Shown piece by piece: positions 45,358 through 57,338 of a DNA stretch of 64,000 bases; within the stretch, counting starts at the first letter, position 1, and each line of letters begins with the position of its first letter. Under the pieces are notes generated by a model. The model did not search any database. It had not been told where the DNA came from and was given only the letters and a program-made list of their open reading frames with translations. The position numbers were made by a program, and so were the translations under genes. Source of the DNA: Kingdonia uniflora (lineage: Eukaryota > Streptophyta > Magnoliopsida > Ranunculales > Circaeasteraceae); NCBI GenBank assembly GCA_014058105.1, contig JACGCM010002205.1, positions 3,844,001-3,908,000 of the forward strand. The letters are read 5' to 3'.

Positions 45358-47204
45358 TTATTTGATATGGCTAGTGTCACAGTCCTCGAAGGTAATATGG
45401 TATTGATGTTTTGATTTGCTCAAGCTGGGGAGAAGTTTAGATGATTTTTCTGAGGAAGTCATTTTGCAGCAAGATATAATTCGATCATCCTGTTTTCTTT
45501 TCTTTTCTTTTTCAATTTCGATCATGTAAAGATGGCGAGCTTGCCCTTGGCCTTGTTCTTGTTCAATTTCTTTATTCTTAGTTTCTTCTTCGAGGAAATT
45601 TTGAATGTCGGCTACGTAATTATGAAGTCTTCCTGCTAATAGAATGCGATGAAATTTTTTAATGAGAGAGTAGCAGTTGTCAGTTTCATAACTTTGAGCG
45701 TTGTGATATTGGCATAAAGGTTTATTGGGGATGTCTGGAATTGCTTGTGTTGCTCTATAGAACTTATCTCCGTTTATCGTTGGTAAGATAGCGGTGAGAG
45801 TTGTTGTCATTGGAGGTAGAACTGGGACGGGTCTGTCAGGCCTATTGTCCCTTCTACTAGTATTGTCGGTATTTCTTCCGCATTGCTTGGGTGCTTTGGT
45901 AGCGGTTGATTTTTTGGGTGGTGATGAAATTATCTTATGAGAATGGATGATAGAAGAGCTTTTCATCTTATCTTTTTTAGATCATTCTAATTTGATGTAG
46001 TTACTAACAACATCGATCACCTCTGTTGCCATTCTGGGCTTGTGTTGGGTAAGCTCTTCTCAAACTTTGAAGTCGATATGCAAGGCTGAAATGAATACTG
46101 GAATGAAAATTTTAGGATCCGAGTTCCCAATTTTTTGTATTTCCTTTATGAAATGCTTGTCAAAGTTTGCCAAGGTTTCTTTTGTGCCTTGCTTGAAGAA
46201 GAATAAAAAATCTACAGTTATCTCTTACTTATTTGCATGAGCATAATTTGACTCAAAGAAACACTATAACAGGTTGAATGTGGTGATGGAGCCTTTTGGG
46301 ATAGTATGGAACCATATGAGTGGTTCCTCTTTCAGGCTCATGTTGAATAATCTACATAGCATAGGGTCAATTTTGGAGTATAATCCAACCGCCATTTTGA
46401 AGTGTCGAACGTGGGTAAGAAGGTAAGTAAGGCCTGCATACTGAATAAATTTTGGCATATGGAAATTATCTGGAATGGGCATAACTTCGAGATGAGGAGA
46501 GATGGGATTTGTCTTGATTCTATCGAGAGCAGACCTTCGGCCTGAGATATCAGAATTTATGGCTTGGATACTATTGTTTAGGTTATCCAAGGTGATCTAT
46601 TCTGGTGGAGGAACTTGTATGGCAGTAACCTGTATATCAAAGTCTCCCTGCCCTTCAGGTCCCAATCGGTCTCTGATTGGTCGTCTTACCGGTGGTGGTG
46701 GGGTTTGGTTTTCGGTACTTTGATTTCCAAGAATTGTCGATGCAAATGATGTTAATCCAAAATGTTGAGAAACCCTGTCTGGATTCCTTGATCAGGATCG
46801 AGAAGTTTGTACTCATTTTTCTCTTGGCTAATTTTTTCTCTGGGTTGCCCTGGAGTGATGATCAGATCGGGCTTGAGGAGGCGATATATGATGGCCAGTA
46901 AGCCAATCCTGAGTTTTTTGTAAATTCTCCATTTCTTTCTGATGTGTCCGACTCGGTTGGTCCAAGGCCTTTCTTCTTTAATCTGTTTCGACTTGAAGAG
47001 CTTGAACGTGAATGCGATGATCTTCTAACCTCTGGGCTCGGTCAGATTTTTTTTGTCTCTACAATTCGATCACTACACAATGTCGATTGACTATTTCTGG
47101 TATCGGGTAGATTTTGTGATTCATCAGTGTACTAGGATGGCTTTGGAGATTCATGTTTGTTATCGAATTATTTTTAGATCAGTGGTGGTAAAGAAAAGTA
47201 TGGT
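45358..47204 (-). pseudogene. gag: gag of element B
   Basis: The leader and N-terminal part (47200-46600) carry many stops. The capsid core is at 46590-46264 (VMPIPDNFHMPKFIQYAGLT, LYSKIDPMLCRLFNMSLKEE, PLIWFHTIPKGSITTFN). 45966-45358 is an open 202-codon stretch with a Lys/Pro/Arg-rich linker, the knuckle-like CQYHNAQSYETDNC, an acidic helix and the protease lead TFEDCDTSHIK. Confidence 0.78.
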
Positions 47205-47225
47205 ATTCCCATTGACGGCGCCAAT
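47205..47225 (-). other. Primer-binding site of element B
   Basis: Minus strand TTGGCGCCGTCAATGGGAAT directly after the 5' LTR end. It differs in its distal half from the site of elements A and E. Confidence 0.75.
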
Positions 47226-47701
47226 TGTAGTAGCGTGTTTTCTAGGAGGATAATCTTTTCAATAGTTTTAGTAAGGATGGCACAATAATAAGCTAGAATA
47301 AATAAGATTTTACGTGGAAACTCAGTAAAAGCTGAGAAAAACCACGACCTCGAGGAAGATTTTGATGAAAAATCTAATAGTTTGCTAGTTATTACAATTT
47401 TGTGGTTGATTGTACAATAAGAAAGGATGAATAGTAATGTTATTGATCCGAATAATCTATTATATGCCTATATTTATAGTAGATACAAGCAGTTTACAAA
47501 AAAGAAAAACAGTTTCCTATTTCAGGGGTAGTGGGCGAACTTCACGGATCTCTAACAGCTCTTTCTTAACCAAGCATAATACCTACTTTTAGTATATCGA
47601 GGACTTGTGGCTGTAGACATGGAGTCTTCTCGAATACCGGACTGTCTTCGACTATGTTATGCTGGCTTATCCTTGTCAAATCTAGGAAATATGTTACTAC
47701 A
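47226..47701 (-). repeat. 5' LTR of element B (476 bp)
   Basis: TGTAGTAGCG...GTTACTACA, full-length match to 23547-24021. A tatatttatag word lies near 47468. It is followed by the right target copy CGTAT (47702-47706). Confidence 0.9.
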
Positions 47702-47706
47702 CGTAT

Positions 47707-48376
47707 ATCATATCATATCTCTTTTTCACACATATATCAAACAAATTTTTATAGGCTACTATAAATAGTAATTTTTTGAAATTTGAAAACCACTCAAATC
47801 TTTCAAACTCACATTAACAATATCACAAATCATCTACTAACCTTCAACATCTGAATATGAATCAGAAGTAGCGCCAAATCTTTCCTTCATAATGCTCCTC
47901 TACAACCACCACTGTGACTCAGTGTCTGCAACTTTCTATCACCTTTCCTGTGATCACTCTCGTCTAATCTCTCACGTGAATCTCTACAATTTTCTCTTTT
48001 CTTTCCCGCTATTCATCGAATTTTTAGAAGTTGACAAACGTTTAAATGAGGAAGATGAAGCATTATTTATAATTTCTCTCTCTAACTGCTAACAGTTATT
48101 GGACCTCGTACGAGCTGCCCTCGATTTTGGAACAGAGGCGTCCCTTCCATAATTAATGTCAGATGTTTTGCACCATTTCGGTAAAAATACCTTCCCATCA
48201 TTGCCCTATACCCAATATTTTAATATATTCTCATCTCTTCTAACCCAAATCTCTCACTGACCTCCCGACATTCATGATGACTCAACACTTACATGCAATC
48301 AAACTTTCCCTATAATTACACAAGAGATAAAAATTAAAGTTACCTACTTTTTCTATTCTTGCTTCTACTACTTATA
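47707..48376 (-). pseudogene. Upstream end of the antisense gene of element E
   Basis: This is the part of the E antisense gene left on the far side of element B. On the minus strand a TATAAGTAG box lies at 48376-48368, followed by a leader-like stretch running toward the insertion point. No protein blocks could be read with certainty, as expected if it is mostly leader exon and leader intron. Confidence 0.4.
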
Positions 48377-48531
48377 GAAGTACTAACGTCATTTATAAAG
48401 CTCTAACATTTCATATTCAAATTGTTATTCACAACAGTCACAAACAACACTTGTAACAAAAAAGGACAGATTCGAACATCATTCTAACTATAATTCCATG
48501 ACAGTTATTCAACCTCATACAGTTCACTCCC

Positions 48532-48882
48532 TCACATATAATTACACATAAAACATCCCGGATGTCCTGGGCAGCCACACCAAATCAATTCGCCTCCAGC
48601 AATCCTCACATATTCCTTCTCGATCTCTTCCTCAGCAACTTGCCTCACAACCCCTTTTTGAGGTAAAGGCTCATGAATCACTTCACAGAATAGCTTCGCG
48701 TAGAAGCGGCATCCTATCTTAATTTTTCTCGCCCTCAAATCCATACATTCGAACTGCAATTCAGATTCAGGCAATTTTGAATCATAATCTTACTCAAAAA
48801 TCCTTTCTCGAACATAAGTTATCTTAATCGCCAACTGTCCTTCAACAGTTTGATGAACTCTTCCCGATCGAGTCTTCACCAT
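48532..48882 (-). pseudogene. Small ORF 2 of element E (KTRS / GHPGCFMCN protein)
   Basis: 117 codons including the stop, starting MVKTRSGRVHQTVEGQLAIK, with one internal stop near 48790. It continues ELQFECMDLRARKIKIGCRF, YAKLFCEVIHEPLPQKG, an acidic helix (VAEEEIEKEYVRIAGG) and the ending WCGCPGHPGCFMCNYM. The element D homologue has the same length and layout, with FWCEAFCELIVEPEAPK and GCAGNLGYFICNDV-like text. The C-terminal C-x-C...C-x2-C arrangement suggests a small metal-binding end, but no known domain was recognised. Confidence 0.6.
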
Positions 48883-49595
48883 ATTCTTTTTTTTCCTGCT
48901 CTTTAAATCATATTTCCCCATATTAATGCAATTTTCTAGATCACTTCAAATCCCCCAAATTCCGTATATGTATTTTGTTTTTCCATAACATGAAACCCTA
49001 AGATCCTGATAAGAAAGTTATTTGAACTTATCTATCCACATCGACCTCTTTGGATTCATCCTATTTTATTTCAAACTTATCTTCCCCCCAATATAATATT
49101 TCAGAGAGATCTCCCTGAACTTGAATTTCAAATTATAACAAATTGTATATCTTCTACAATATTCTCCCCCCCCCATAATCCTAAGTTATTCAGTATGAGA
49201 CTGATCTTTTACACATCTTCAATTTCATAGAAACATTTTTTACAGCTCGTTTACTTTAAGATATTTTCAAATTCAATCTCAAATATTACATTTTGTCATC
49301 TAATCATACATATCTGTATTTCTTAAAGCTCGATTGCATTCACAAGAGCTAATTCTATCTATAAACACAAAGTTTGAATAAACATTATTATTAAACTTGA
49401 ATAACAATTACATATGTTACAGATGACAAGTTTTTCAGGTACTGTTATATTTTATTATCAAAATCATATCAGTTTTTAGTAATGTTTTACTCCAAAAATC
49501 TTCTGAAGCAAAGCTGGACCAAAAAATTACAGAGCATCCTCCTTTCTTCAAGTTTGATTGAAGTCTAGACAGGGAGCCGAATTATAAATAGATAC
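48883..49595. other. Spacer between small ORFs of element E
   Basis: About 700 bp, AT-rich, with a C-run (49166-49175). No ORF or clear TATA box for small ORF 2 was seen on the minus strand. D has a similar spacer of about 800 bp. Confidence 0.4.
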
Positions 49596-49599
49596 TATG

Positions 49600-50086
49600 G
49601 AAGCAAATGAGTCAGCGCTTGAACCAACTTTTTAAATTGAAGGCCTTCCTAGCGCCAAGAAACGATGATTGTCCAGGGGAAAACTTTCAATCCCTGTCTC
49701 CCTCCAACATCACCATTGCCACCTCTTCCGTAACTCCCATCAACAAAGAGTTGATTGAGACAAAATGGAGTCCTACCTTAGAATCTAGTCCCTTGCAGTT
49801 TTACTGGCCACCACTTTTGTCTCCTCAACCTTGTCCTCCACAAGGATGCGGAGACACCTCAAACGTACCTTTCCTGTTAAGACTACGTAATAAAATGCCA
49901 CATACAGTAATAGTCTTCCTCAGCTTTAGCTGTTTCATATTTAGATATACCGTGATACGTGGGTTGTACAAGAATTGGGGTGGGCATCTCTAAAGATTGA
50001 TCCCTGAAGTATCTCAACTTGAATCTCTGAATCTCAGAAGAAACTCTCTCATCATAAACCATTATTTGGGTTTTCACCATTATCAC
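49600..50086 (-). pseudogene. Small ORF 1 of element E
   Basis: Starts MIMVKTQIMVYDERVSSEIQ, then FKLRYFRDQSLEMPTPILVQ and YETAKAEEDYYCMWHFIT, followed by a stop at 49883. The remainder is scrambled. The blocks YFRDQSLEMPTPILVQP and YETAKAEEDYYCM correspond to YFGTQAVDLLTPIPVRP and HEAMKANEEEHCYM in element D. Unknown function. Confidence 0.55.
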
Positions 50087-50148
50087 TTAAGAATTTTAGA
50101 GGATTTTTTTAACAATAACGTACTTTACCAGAATCCACAGTACAGGTA

Positions 50149-50159
50149 CTATTTATATA
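50149..50159 (-). promoter_or_regulatory. TATA box of the first antisense unit, element E
   Basis: Minus strand TATATAAATAG, about 63 bp before the small ORF 1 start and about 262 bp inside the 3' LTR. Confidence 0.6.
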
Positions 50160-50421
50160 ACCCTCGTATTTAATGCGTAGGTCAATTTCTAAAGTAGTCA
50201 TCACAAAATTGAACTACTCTCGGTACTCCAAGCGTCAATTATATCAATACATTCCATCATCATTCAATGCAGATACAACCCTCCATAAAAAAACAAATAA
50301 CCATTTCCATACCAGTCAAATCAATATTTAATACATCATTTATTTTCAACTTCCAACACCACAAATATACAAGATCTTTCTTAACCAAAGCCACTCGTGC
50401 CTTCAGTTGCGACGGGAAGAT

Positions 50422-50952
50422 TGTAGGGACCTATCCCTCGAGCTAACACAATTCGAGCTACCTCCATATCTAGCTCACATATTTTATATGTAATGTGAAC
50501 ACTCAGCATTGACACCTAGAACATGAACTAATAAAGAACGTGGATCAAGCACAACAAAAGAATTTGAACAAGTCAAAGACACCAGTCTCCCACTAACTAA
50601 ACAGTTGCACAGTCAACTGCCACTTACCTCATTATTCGAAGAATGTACTTCAGCACGATAATGAGTTTTAGGTAAAGTCTATATAAAGAAAAAGTTCTAG
50701 AAGAGACATGGACTAAGGAAACCCAGATTTTCTATACTCTAACACAAAACTTATAATAAGTTATCAGCCTCAAGCAATAAAAGTTACTGTTACTAAAACC
50801 CTCAACTTGAGGTCATGGTTTTTTCCCTATTCAAAGCTTTTCCACGCTAAATCATCTATGTCATTTCTTGCTTTACATTAGCTTTTGTCACAAGTACATT
50901 GGTGCAAGAGCTAATTTCAAGCCATTTCGAGCTGCAGAATTAGGCTATTACA
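50422..50952 (+). repeat. 3' LTR of element E (531 bp)
   Basis: TGTAGGGACC...GGCTATTACA, preceded by a purine-rich tract (gcgacgggaagatt). It lacks about 40 bp present in the 5' LTR around 13125-13160 and shows many substitutions, which points to an old insertion. Confidence 0.88.
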
Positions 50953-52899
50953 GTTTTTATGAGCAAAAATTTGAAGAAACTTTACCTTATCAATTGCATC
51001 CAGCGAAGAGAATAACTAAAAGATATAATAAAGATACAAATTTGACCAAGGAAACATGGAACTGGAAAAGGAGGTTACAAATATTTATTGTATCAACTTT
51101 ACATTCTCAAATAATGTCAGCTAAATTACTCTTAACCCAGACAAATTCTTTATTCAGATTTGCATATACATTCACTCATAGAACCGCTAAGTATAGAGCA
51201 ATTTTGAGCTGCTATTCTTCTAGCTCAGTTTTATCCATGTTGTCGGATGGATTTCTATTTTTTGTAAGGATTTGTCTTCACAAACTTGAGTTTTAGCCCA
51301 GGCTACAATTGGTGTTGGAGTTTGATCAGTGAAAGACATGGTTTCGGGTGCCCATCTTATAAATGCGGTATGGGTACGCGATTACATATATTTAGACAAA
51401 AAATCCCTCTAATAGGGTATTCCAGTCTGGAATCAAACTTGCATACCCCTCAAGTATGCGATGCGGATACGACTTTATAGTAAGGCGTTAAATTGTTAAG
51501 CGCTCCTCACAAATACCTCTTTTCTTACTCTCCTCTCTCTTTTCATAAAATAATATTATGGGTCTTAATTGGGATAAAATCTGGATTTTGGAGGGAAATT
51601 TGTTGGAGTAAATGGAACACTGCTGCACAATATTAGTAACCGAATACTCCTGATGTTGGGGATGTTCTTAATGTTTCATTGTTGACATGGAACATAGTTA
51701 ATTCCAGATGATGTAATCAAATGGGAAATTAATGAGGGACTTTGTGATAAGTGATTGTGGATGTTGACGTACATGGGGACTATTACTTGATGAGGAAAGC
51801 GAGGGATATGAAAAAGATAATTGGAGATAAATGGCACAAATGATAAGATAGATATACCCGAGTTGCGTAACAAGATCTTTATAAATCTCCAATATTATAA
51901 ATTTCAATTTTGTCTATGTGGCGTATTTTTCCTACAAGGCAAAGATTGTCCCATGTGGTGATGTTTGTCCTATGTGGTAGTGTAAAATTTGACGTGGCAT
52001 TAACAACGAAGGTGCCACATCCCAGTTGATGGACCAATTAAGTATTCCTTTATAATCTCAAATGCGATTTTGTCCAAAAAAAAGTTAAGCACATTTAATT
52101 TCCTTGATTACTTACGTTTCCCTAACTCCTTTGTCTTCCCTTTTACATTTTTAAATCCCCTGCTTCATCTTCTTCCTCCAACAAAGCTAAATACATTTAA
52201 TTTTCTTGATTACTCACACTTTCTCCAAATCCTCCGTCAGTTTGTGTTTTAAGAAATTAAATATCAGCACTAGCAGTAGTTACCTTTTAATGCATAATTC
52301 TAAACCAAGTCTTCTATGATTTCAGATCTCTCAATTATGGTGGACCTCCAACCTCTACATCTTTGGAGTAGGTAATTTCTATCAAATCAATTTTCAATTC
52401 TAAGGTGGTTTTCTCATTAGAGCTACGATTTCCATGAATTGCTCTTAAAATTGAAATTTTGAGGTTTATTTGTGACTTTAAATCTCTTTGCAGGTAGAGC
52501 ATAGGCTTAAAATTTATTCGCGTGAGTTTTCAATCACAGTTATGATTCTTATTAACCTTTGTACCTTCCATAGCTTATTTAAATATGACAAATCTAATTA
52601 AACTTTGGTTTCGTTACCTACAAACTAATTCATATAGTTGAACGAATATTATAGAGATTACCTTTCAGCTAACATAGTTTTCTCTTAGTTAGCAGGTAGT
52701 ATTTCATTTTATAGCTTCTAAGATGATATACATAGATAGTAGGGAGCAACCTCATTAATCAATTACATCAATGCTTTAATATCCTTTGGAAGTTGTAAGT
52801 TTTCTTCTTAATCAAAACATAAGGCTTATTGTTTTCTACAGCTTCAAACTTTTGCATCATCATACTCATATTTTGTTGCTTCATAGATAAAGACAATCG
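50953..52899. other. Unassigned, probably host, sequence
   Basis: No protein-coding gene was recognised. The longest open stretches are short and low in complexity. At 52083-52245 there is a direct repeat of about 110 bp (aaagttaagcacatttaatt and aaagctaaatacatttaatt). Before the element E insertion this would have been the downstream flank of the UGT gene. Confidence 0.4.
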
Positions 52900-53600
52900 G
52901 TCTTACACTAATAATTTTGATAGATGTCAAAGTAAACTGCCACGACTTGAGGGAACCGATCCCTTTTCTTATACTATCAAAGACTCATGAGTATGGCCAT
53001 AAATTTTGATTGAAATTAGACACAATTAGTTGTAGAAAAATAAACCCAAAAATTGACGTGGAAAGCCTCCAATAATCCTTCCTTTCCTCACATATTTGGA
53101 ATACATTGACATACCTCTTCACACAGTGACTAGAAGAATTGGCATTCACTCTTGAGAGTTTCGGTGCCTATTGTGATAATAATCCCATAATCGAGGAAAA
53201 TAATTACACTGCCCTTAGAGCTAAAGACTAACACGTTGAAAACAACAATGTTCCCACCATTATTTTCTATTAATGGGGGAGAAGGTGATGGTAGACTTGC
53301 AGGAAAGGGTGAGGGAATGGGAGAGGGAGATTTTGATTTGGTACCTTTCCCATTGCTATTATGGTGGCTTTTACCTTTCTTATATAAGGAGGCTGAGGCA
53401 ACTCTGTTTTGCCTCCAATACTTTCCTCTTCTTGCATTTCAAGTCTCAACAAGTATCTCAAAGAGTACAAGAAGAAGTAAAAGTTCAAGATTAAAAAATA
53501 ATTCACAAACAACTAAAGATCGATGCAAACTTATTCAGGATTATCTCAACTCCATGTAGATGGCACATACCAGCTAGAAATCGTACCCTTTTCATGTGAT
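52900..53600 (+). other. LTR-like or promoter-like stretch
   Basis: A TATA-like cttatataagga at 53378-53389 is followed by gaggcaactctgttttgcct, cttctt runs and a poly-A-signal-like ttaaaaaataa near 53495. This looks like the U3/R part of a small LTR, or a gene promoter. The 107-codon open stretch at 53236-53559 covers it and is probably chance. No paired ends were found. Confidence 0.3.
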
Positions 53601-56600
53601 CTCCTTTTAAGGATAAATTAAGTAATTTTCATTCAATGAGAAGCATCTCCTAACAACAAGGGCTACAATTCAGATGTACAAATAATATAGCCCGCATAAT
53701 ATCTATTAGTGAAAAAGATAGAAGAAAGAGAAAGCGATGGCAAGGATAGGAACAGTATAAAATTAACAGTCACAAGAGATCATAAGCAATCCCAAACCAA
53801 AAATATTAAAGTTGCATGTCAATTTTCACAAGCTCCACCAAAGAGTGCAATGATGTAAAGTAAGACTTACCCCCAGTTAATGGAAGCCCTAATCTCCCAT
53901 TACCTTTTCTTAAGAATGTAAAAACAATTTCCCTTTACCTTTAAACCTTGCATATGATATGATGAACATTCTCATCTTCTAGGTTGAATTTATGTCATAG
54001 GGGCCACAAAAAAATGGAGCTAACTCATTCATAAAGTAGGTATAATTTGGATGTAAAAGTAGTTATCTAATGGTGGAGTCCAGATATTTATTAACAAAAG
54101 AGTCGAAAAGACGGTAAAGTTCACATTCCTTTCATGTAGAACTAATTATCCATTGCTTGAATTAAGGATACTCTTACTATCGGGCACAATGATTTTGAAC
54201 TTATAAAGTCATGATAGACCCTTTTCTTGTAAATTCTATTATTCACATAGAACTAGGTAGTTTGCAAACATAAACAATTATCTTACAAAACAAAAACTTC
54301 TTCTTGTTTTCAGTAAATACTGATTGCCATTGAACACTTATTGCATAAAACTGACATAAATTATTATGTCTGTTTTGTGTGTGTGTGTGGAAATTAGAGG
54401 TAGACGATGGTATGAACAAGGAGCATTCGACACTATCATGCATCATTTACTGTAAGACTTTGATGAAGATATACTTCCATCAAAGCATGTTTCATGCCTT
54501 TAATCAAACTTTTACATTTACATTTTTTTTTCTTCTAATGCTCTTATACTTTAAAACTTTGATGTATATATATTTCCATATAATTATCTTAGAGAAAAAA
54601 TGTCACAAACATTGTTTGCATATTATTAATATATAACTACGGTGTTGCCCATTATGAGTTGTATGCCTATCTGAATGTTATTGCCATATTTCCTCAATAG
54701 TGTGGCAGTGTTTAGAGTAAATACACATAAACACAATCCATTGGCGTAAATGAATTACAAACTCTGGGCTTTTTTGCGCAATTAACTTTTACTAGCTTTG
54801 TCATAAAAAAATTCATCATTTGAGTACGGATATCTCATGTTTAAAGCCAAAAAAAGAAGGGTTCTTTCCAGGTTAATACGAAGGCGTTCCGATGTTACTA
54901 TCCCTAAAGTGGTTTCAACTAAAAGTTTCATTTGCACATGATTTTGTCTTTATATCTTTTTGCAATTTAAGATAAACCAGGTTTCTTATCCGGAGAGTGT
55001 TTTATATTCAGGGAATCTTAGAAAATCCAGTGCTTCGTAGTTTCCATGATCAAGTCAATCCAGTGCCCACATGTTCATGGAATACACAAAATCAAAGGTA
55101 AATGGGATAGATTAATACTGATGATGTTTCGTGACTTGATCCCTTCATTTAGTAATGTTTTAATGTTGATGGTGTACTTTCTGGGGGATAGTGTAACCCC
55201 CATTCGAACAGTTACAACATTTTTAGTGAAAATGTACTAAGAAACTGATGGAATGGTTTGATGATTTCACAACAATAAAGAATTTCTTAACTTTATCTAA
55301 AGATAATATCACAACACTTAGGTAGTAGGTGATAACTGAGATGGATTATATAAAGTTATTTTTACATTTCTTCGAGCCAAGGCCACAATAAGAGAAATCT
55401 ACTTTATGGGAGCAAGATTTTGACTACTCTTCATGGTTCTGGAATTGGTGATGGACCGTTCCTGATAAAAGTACACCAAATAATATTGGACCTTCAGAAC
55501 TATGATCAAGATCTATTCTTGCTTATATACCTTCCTGTAGTGAAAACTTCTTACGGATAAACATGATATATTTTGATAGACTAATAAATAAAGAACACGA
55601 GGCTTTGTAGTAAACCATATCTAAAAAGATGCATAAAATCTTATTAAAGAAACCTGATACAGTTGAATACTGCTCAAAATCCCCAATTTTCTCTTTCGCT
55701 AGAGAAAGTCTAAAGAGAGTGTTTTTATTCCAAAAGTCTATACAATAAAATGCTAATGGAGTCTCAAGATGTGGTGAATGTTAACAGATTTTTGACCAAA
55801 AAAATGTTGTGAAAGGATATCTTCCAAGATGCATCTTCCGCTAACCTCGAAAAATGAATCAATGGTTTGTACGATAGAAATCTATTGTATGATTAAAATG
55901 AAAGCGAAATGATATAGAAATAGTATGGTTAACTTTTTGAGACCCAAAAATGAAGTAAATGTTGGGCGGATATGGAGGTTGCTCACGATGAGTATAATCA
56001 AATATTTTAGATCTCATAATTGTTCCAACAACATGAAGATATTTGGTGGAGGGTCAAAGTAGGTTGACTAGATAAATCATTGGGAAATAGAATTGGCAAT
56101 TAAGGACTTGCATAATCATGCTTGCCGATATTTGCTTTCTTACTTTGATGTTAAGCTAATATTAACAAGTCAATGGGAAAATCCTCATCGTGTTATGCTT
56201 TTGAGATATTTTAAGAATATAAAAAATAAATATGACCCTCTAGAGGTTATACATACATACTTTGATTTTCTTTGAATCAAGGATTTTTACATGCAAATCT
56301 CTTCGACATACTGTGATTTTCTATAAATCCAGGTGTTTTTACAAAAGTATTAGATTTTATTGATTGTCCCCTCTAATATTTGGTCAAGGAACTCTAAAGA
56401 ACTAATTATCTTTATCATTTTCATAATTACCCTAATTAGGTTAAGCAACCGTGCGCAACACGGGCTCATAACCTAATACGATAATAAAATGTGGTCCAAA
56501 AAGGTGTTAAGCTATGGTGACTGGCGAGCCACATTCATACACTAGTTTTGTAACTTTTGAATGGTAATAAAATTACTAGCGAAGAACGTAATCAACTTGT

Positions 56601-56763
56601 ATTTGCTCCTCATTGTGTGTTGAATGCCACCTATGTAATTTTTGAGTCCTTGAGATTAATCGATTATAAACAATTAGGTCGAATTGGCTAAGTCGATAAT
56701 CCTTGAAATCAATTTTCCAATAAAGAAACCCTAGACTAATTCAATTTGATCTTATAATCTAGT
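53601..56763. other. Unassigned AT-rich sequence
   Basis: No gene, repeat or RNA was recognised. There is a short (GT)n run at 54371-54387. Open stretches are 60-85 codons and without recognisable domains. Confidence 0.4.
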
Positions 56764-56971
56764 TGTCAGGGCCTAATTTCGTAGTAGCTTAAAATAGCCT
56801 AAAATATCTCTTATACCAAATGCACTTGTGATAAAATTGGTATAACATAATATAGAAATGACACAGGTGATGGTGTATGTCATTGCTGATGGTGTATGTC
56901 AAGTGTATATTACGTGAGTCTGGTATTAAATTAGTTTAAGTTTATCATAGCTCGAGGAATAGGTCCCTACA
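56764..56971 (-). repeat. 3' LTR of element D, internally deleted (208 bp)
   Basis: Plus-strand ends TGTCAGGGCC and GGTCCCTACA. It holds the two ends of the E-type LTR but lacks about 330 bp of middle. At the junction a 16-bp word (tgatggtgtatgtcat) is repeated in tandem near 56867-56900. Minus-strand PPT GCGAGGGGGCGAT follows at 56972. Confidence 0.75.
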
Positions 56972-57247
56972 ATCGCCCCCTCGCAACAGAAGGTACAAGT
57001 AGCTTTAGTTGAGAAGTGCCCATCAATTTGAGAGTTAGAATTTGGAATGTTCGATCAAAAGGGAAAGATGTATTTTGTTGACATGGATAAATCTTGGAAC
57101 TGGAAAGTATTTGTTGGATATTGGGTTGTGGTATTGAATATGTTTGAGGCATTAGGTTGACTGGCGTGCTTGGCTATTAGGTTCCTCATACAATATCTCT
57201 TAATAATTATTATTTCGGAAAACTTTTCCTGCATTAAATGTTGTCTC

Positions 57248-57255
57248 TATAAATA
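57248..57255 (+). promoter_or_regulatory. TATA box of small ORF 1, element D
   Basis: CTCTATAAATACTG, 91 bp before the ATG at 57339 and 277 bp inside the 3' LTR. Confidence 0.6.
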
Positions 57256-57338
57256 CTGTTTATTGTACTGCCGGTTATTCGTCTGTAAGTACATTTGTCC
57301 TTTCCAATTCTGAAAGCTTCTTTGCTGTAACAAAACAA

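Larger units (their letters stand above)
23547..47701 (-). mobile_element. Element B: middle Tat-like Ty3/gypsy retrotransposon (hosts C)
   Basis: Minus-strand element with LTRs 47226-47701 (5') and 23547-24021 (3'), 476 and 475 bp, and a perfect target duplication cgtat. Right to left: PBS, gag, PR, RT, RNase H, INT, a 62-bp tandem repeat and then a plus-strand cassette. The long antisense gene of that cassette is split by element C (28586-40816). Own length is about 11.9 kb. Its LTR is a different family from those of E/D and A/C, though a truncated relative lies at 10165-10720. Protease, RT, RNase H and integrase all carry disabling changes. Confidence 0.9.
12791..50952 (+). mobile_element. 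Element E: outermost Tat-like Ty3/gypsy retrotransposon (hosts B and C)
   Basis: 5' LTR 12791-13360, gag-pol to about 18660, a 44-bp tandem array, an antisense gene interrupted by element B (23547-47701), two small antisense ORFs and a 3' LTR 50422-50952. Without the insert it is about 14 kb. Flanks are gcttt (12786-12790) and gtttt (50953-50957), one C/T difference from a 5-bp target duplication. It belongs with element D: shared LTR family, the same PPT word, and closely similar antisense protein blocks. It is the oldest layer of the nest. All its enzymes are damaged. Confidence 0.85.

Noticed and set aside
53236..53559. 107-codon ORF (MKTTMFPPLFSINGGEGDGR...)
   Set aside because: It spans a TATA-like sequence and leader-like pyrimidine runs and has no domain; probably chance.
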